Source: Comamonadaceae bacterium PBBC1 (GTDB lineage Bacteria; Pseudomonadota; Gammaproteobacteria; Burkholderiales; Burkholderiaceae_C). From it: DNA of 64,000 nt. The notes beneath the pieces were generated by a model that was given only the letters and a program-made list of their open reading frames with translations, had not been told where the DNA came from and did no database searches. The DNA lies in NCBI GenBank assembly GCA_002256145.1, contig NKIP01000006.1, forward strand, positions 1-64,000. The letters run 5' to 3'. Numbering within the stretch: position 1 is the first letter of the stretch; the number at the start of each line of letters is the position of its first letter. The position numbers and the translations under genes were made by a program. Shown piece after piece: positions 63,401-64,000 of this stretch.

Positions 63401-64000
63401 AGAGACCGTCAGGCCCTCCAGATCGTTGACGCCGGTGACCTCCAGCACAGCCCCATAGAGTTCCTTCTGGTTGAAGGTCAGGCGGTCACCCACCTTGTAG
63501 CCCTTACCGGGAGAGAACAGGCGCACATCGCTCAACACGCCACCACTGACCGTCACGCGAGCCGTGGCGCCTGAACCACTGCCGCCACTGAGGCCCACAC
63601 GCAGATCGCCTTCACCGTAAATGCCATCGACCAAGCCAGCGCCTGCTGTGACGATGTTGACAGTGCCCACACCATCGCCCACGCTGCCCTCAATGGTGAT
63701 GTCACCGCCCTGAGCTGCCAGGCTCAGGAAGTCGGCATCACCCGTGCTGCCGTTGAGTCGGCCCGTCACCAGCATGTCGGCACCGGCATTGGCCGTACCC
63801 ACCGCCAAGGTGACTTGGCCCACGATGCGCACTGAGTCGTTGATCGACAAGCCTTCGGTCATCGTGACCGTTCCCGAGCTGAAAGTGGTCGTGTTCCCAG
63901 GACCATAGATCTCGAGCAAGGTACCTGTCAGATCGCCCTGAATAGCGATCTTGCCGTTCTCGCCCTGCGCCTGAATGACCAGAGGCACTGGCACGATGAT
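60482..64000 (-). CDS. Giant beta-helical surface protein, C-terminal part (runs off right edge)
   Basis: The frame continues past the window edge; the ORF-track 'start' at 63994 is a GTG inside the gene. The 1172 residues seen are mostly beta-helix coils of 20-23 residues with the form G-D/N-I-x-V-x-A...: residues 409-661 hold a very regular set, including two adjacent 105-residue units. Residues 160-200 hold a small different module (GYKVGDRLTFNQKELYGAVLEVTG). From about residue 905 the protein becomes Ala/Ser/Pro-rich and ends AADQGSGAAS. Such proteins are large exported adhesins or filamentous-hemagglutinin-like exoproteins. No cell-wall anchor, RTX nonapeptides or autotransporter barrel is visible at this end. 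Exact family is open. Confidence 0.8.
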   Translation of the reverse strand: MIVPVPLVIQAQGENGKIAIQGDLTGTLLEIYGPGNTTTFSSGTVTMTEGLSINDSVRIVGQVTLAVGTANAGADMLVTGRLNGSTGDADFLSLAAQGGDITIEGSVGDGVGTVNIVTAGAGLVDGIYGEGDLRVGLSGGSGSGATARVTVSGGVLSDVRLFSPGKGYKVGDRLTFNQKELYGAVLEVTGVNDLEGLTVSTARNVTFNDKVFVDGDVTITATGKVVFLDSVVLRGGGQLFINDAAEVEFLGGVKSDTGEPVLVFRGAQAGPGSSLSFSQGLVVGGSDSVSFTGVSNLSLASATMGQSLPSLVIDGQDLGLTPPSGASTLRLDVSALKMTGQTLAWPVSGMSQVRADDLQLAIAQGVGSAANPLEAVVKTLSVSSQTGDMFLKHDGNVTLVREGLSVREGAGSITLQVSGDLGMQTQSSVSTSTGSVSLQTGGDMATSSVVSISGDIRLESGGRMDIGQVSDVQGDVSLTAMGDAFVHRIDNTQGAIVVEAASLTLLDGGLVSNVSGLTRVQLRGDLAMEAGSSVQSDSGNILIDAAGAVQISRVVSVAGRIDARSGGDMEINQISNTHGDIAVTAAGDATVRNIDNILGAVGLEASSLTQESGGQITDDSGSITITLRDSLSMMAGSVMSTVSGDIRVLAQGAGFVNRMLSDSGDVSVMLGGQAWVSFISTQSGDISVAAEANAKVLFLQSQSGDIRLNTGATAEIHRIDAVTGNISVSAVDDVMFDYQDSGLEVHQGTGAIEIDAAGDVLMVGRQTLRTDAGTITVKAGGDVQISRMESATGDLSLQAQLSVSVTGHYGAPQIVTAGDLSVSAGTGIGADLFGRLFVDVNSLSVQNGDAGDVVISGWKGLNLGSVHSDSDDGWMVLMSGPAGRVTGNTPSAEGGRVARISGKTIIARDVLPAREMFNANVFYTPPPAVHSAVNEDSLDMFNAQLARDWTQQVQGASAREALSARASSLSSQPRSFGRALGAGGAFGDSPMDTSGSLHDTATLLDAALRLSSTLSREDVFGGDMLSSWAQRSFAERQAAHASAEPSTKVSTPDSSAPVGSPSSKAAVLDPVREVAAVQLKQTPTEAQVLRNKTESVKAKAWVSKEPEFEQGKPVICLNKSDKPLSDLEAKSGTVKPANSAEQALAEASLDGVQPAASAAEAPAADQGSGAAS

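Overview
The window is a GC-rich chromosomal segment whose gene content and gene neighbourhoods look like Betaproteobacteria, order Burkholderiales, most likely a Comamonadaceae-type freshwater or soil bacterium. That placement is inferred from protein families and operon layout, not from a marker search. No rRNA, tRNA or CRISPR array was seen.

Layout. 0-2.8 kb: an intact IS21-family element (istA/istB) flanked by a 5-bp duplication, inserted just upstream of an IS30-type transposase gene that runs off the left edge. 3.1-7.9 kb: a patatin-like protein, a PIN/VapC-type toxin-antitoxin (TA) pair, tex, and a small lipoprotein. 7.9-24.9 kb: one long minus-strand block for uptake and CoA-dependent breakdown of an acyl compound. 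It holds an acyl-CoA ligase, a complete branched-chain-amino-acid-type ABC transporter, a fused hydratase/3-hydroxyacyl-CoA dehydrogenase, a thiolase, an acyl-CoA dehydrogenase, two SDRs, a thioesterase, a Dabb protein, an MDR reductase and a GST. A TetR-type operator stands before the hydratase/dehydrogenase gene. 25.0-30.7 kb: plus-strand housekeeping and stress genes (selO-msrB-yciB-bolA family, a parvulin, rlhA).

30.8-34.7 kb: an orphan membrane histidine kinase, a tyrosine recombinase, and a divergent KfrA-like coiled-coil DNA-binding protein, with AT-rich nested palindromes between the last two. 35-43 kb: a lipoprotein, a SWIM/SNF2 helicase and purL. 43.3-46.9 kb: a Phd/ParE-type TA pair with an operator over its -10 box, then a tightly overlapping GntR - PhyH dioxygenase - SAF-domain oxidoreductase operon of unknown substrate. 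47-50.8 kb: map and glnD.

50.8-53.8 kb is a TA island. It contains a zeta-like kinase with a ParD-like antitoxin, a probable Fic C-terminal remnant, a PIN/CopG-type pair, and a collapsed second copy of the zeta/ParD locus in which antitoxin N-terminus and toxin C-terminus are joined. 53.8-64 kb: a YgiQ-type radical SAM protein, a DUF748/AsmA-like envelope protein, a YigZ/IMPACT protein, and the C-terminal part of a very large beta-helical surface protein running off the right edge.

Three intact TA pairs besides remnants, dispersed GTGGGAGC-type palindromic repeats at three loci, and the recombinase/KfrA module mark the more mobile parts. The rest reads as stable core genome.
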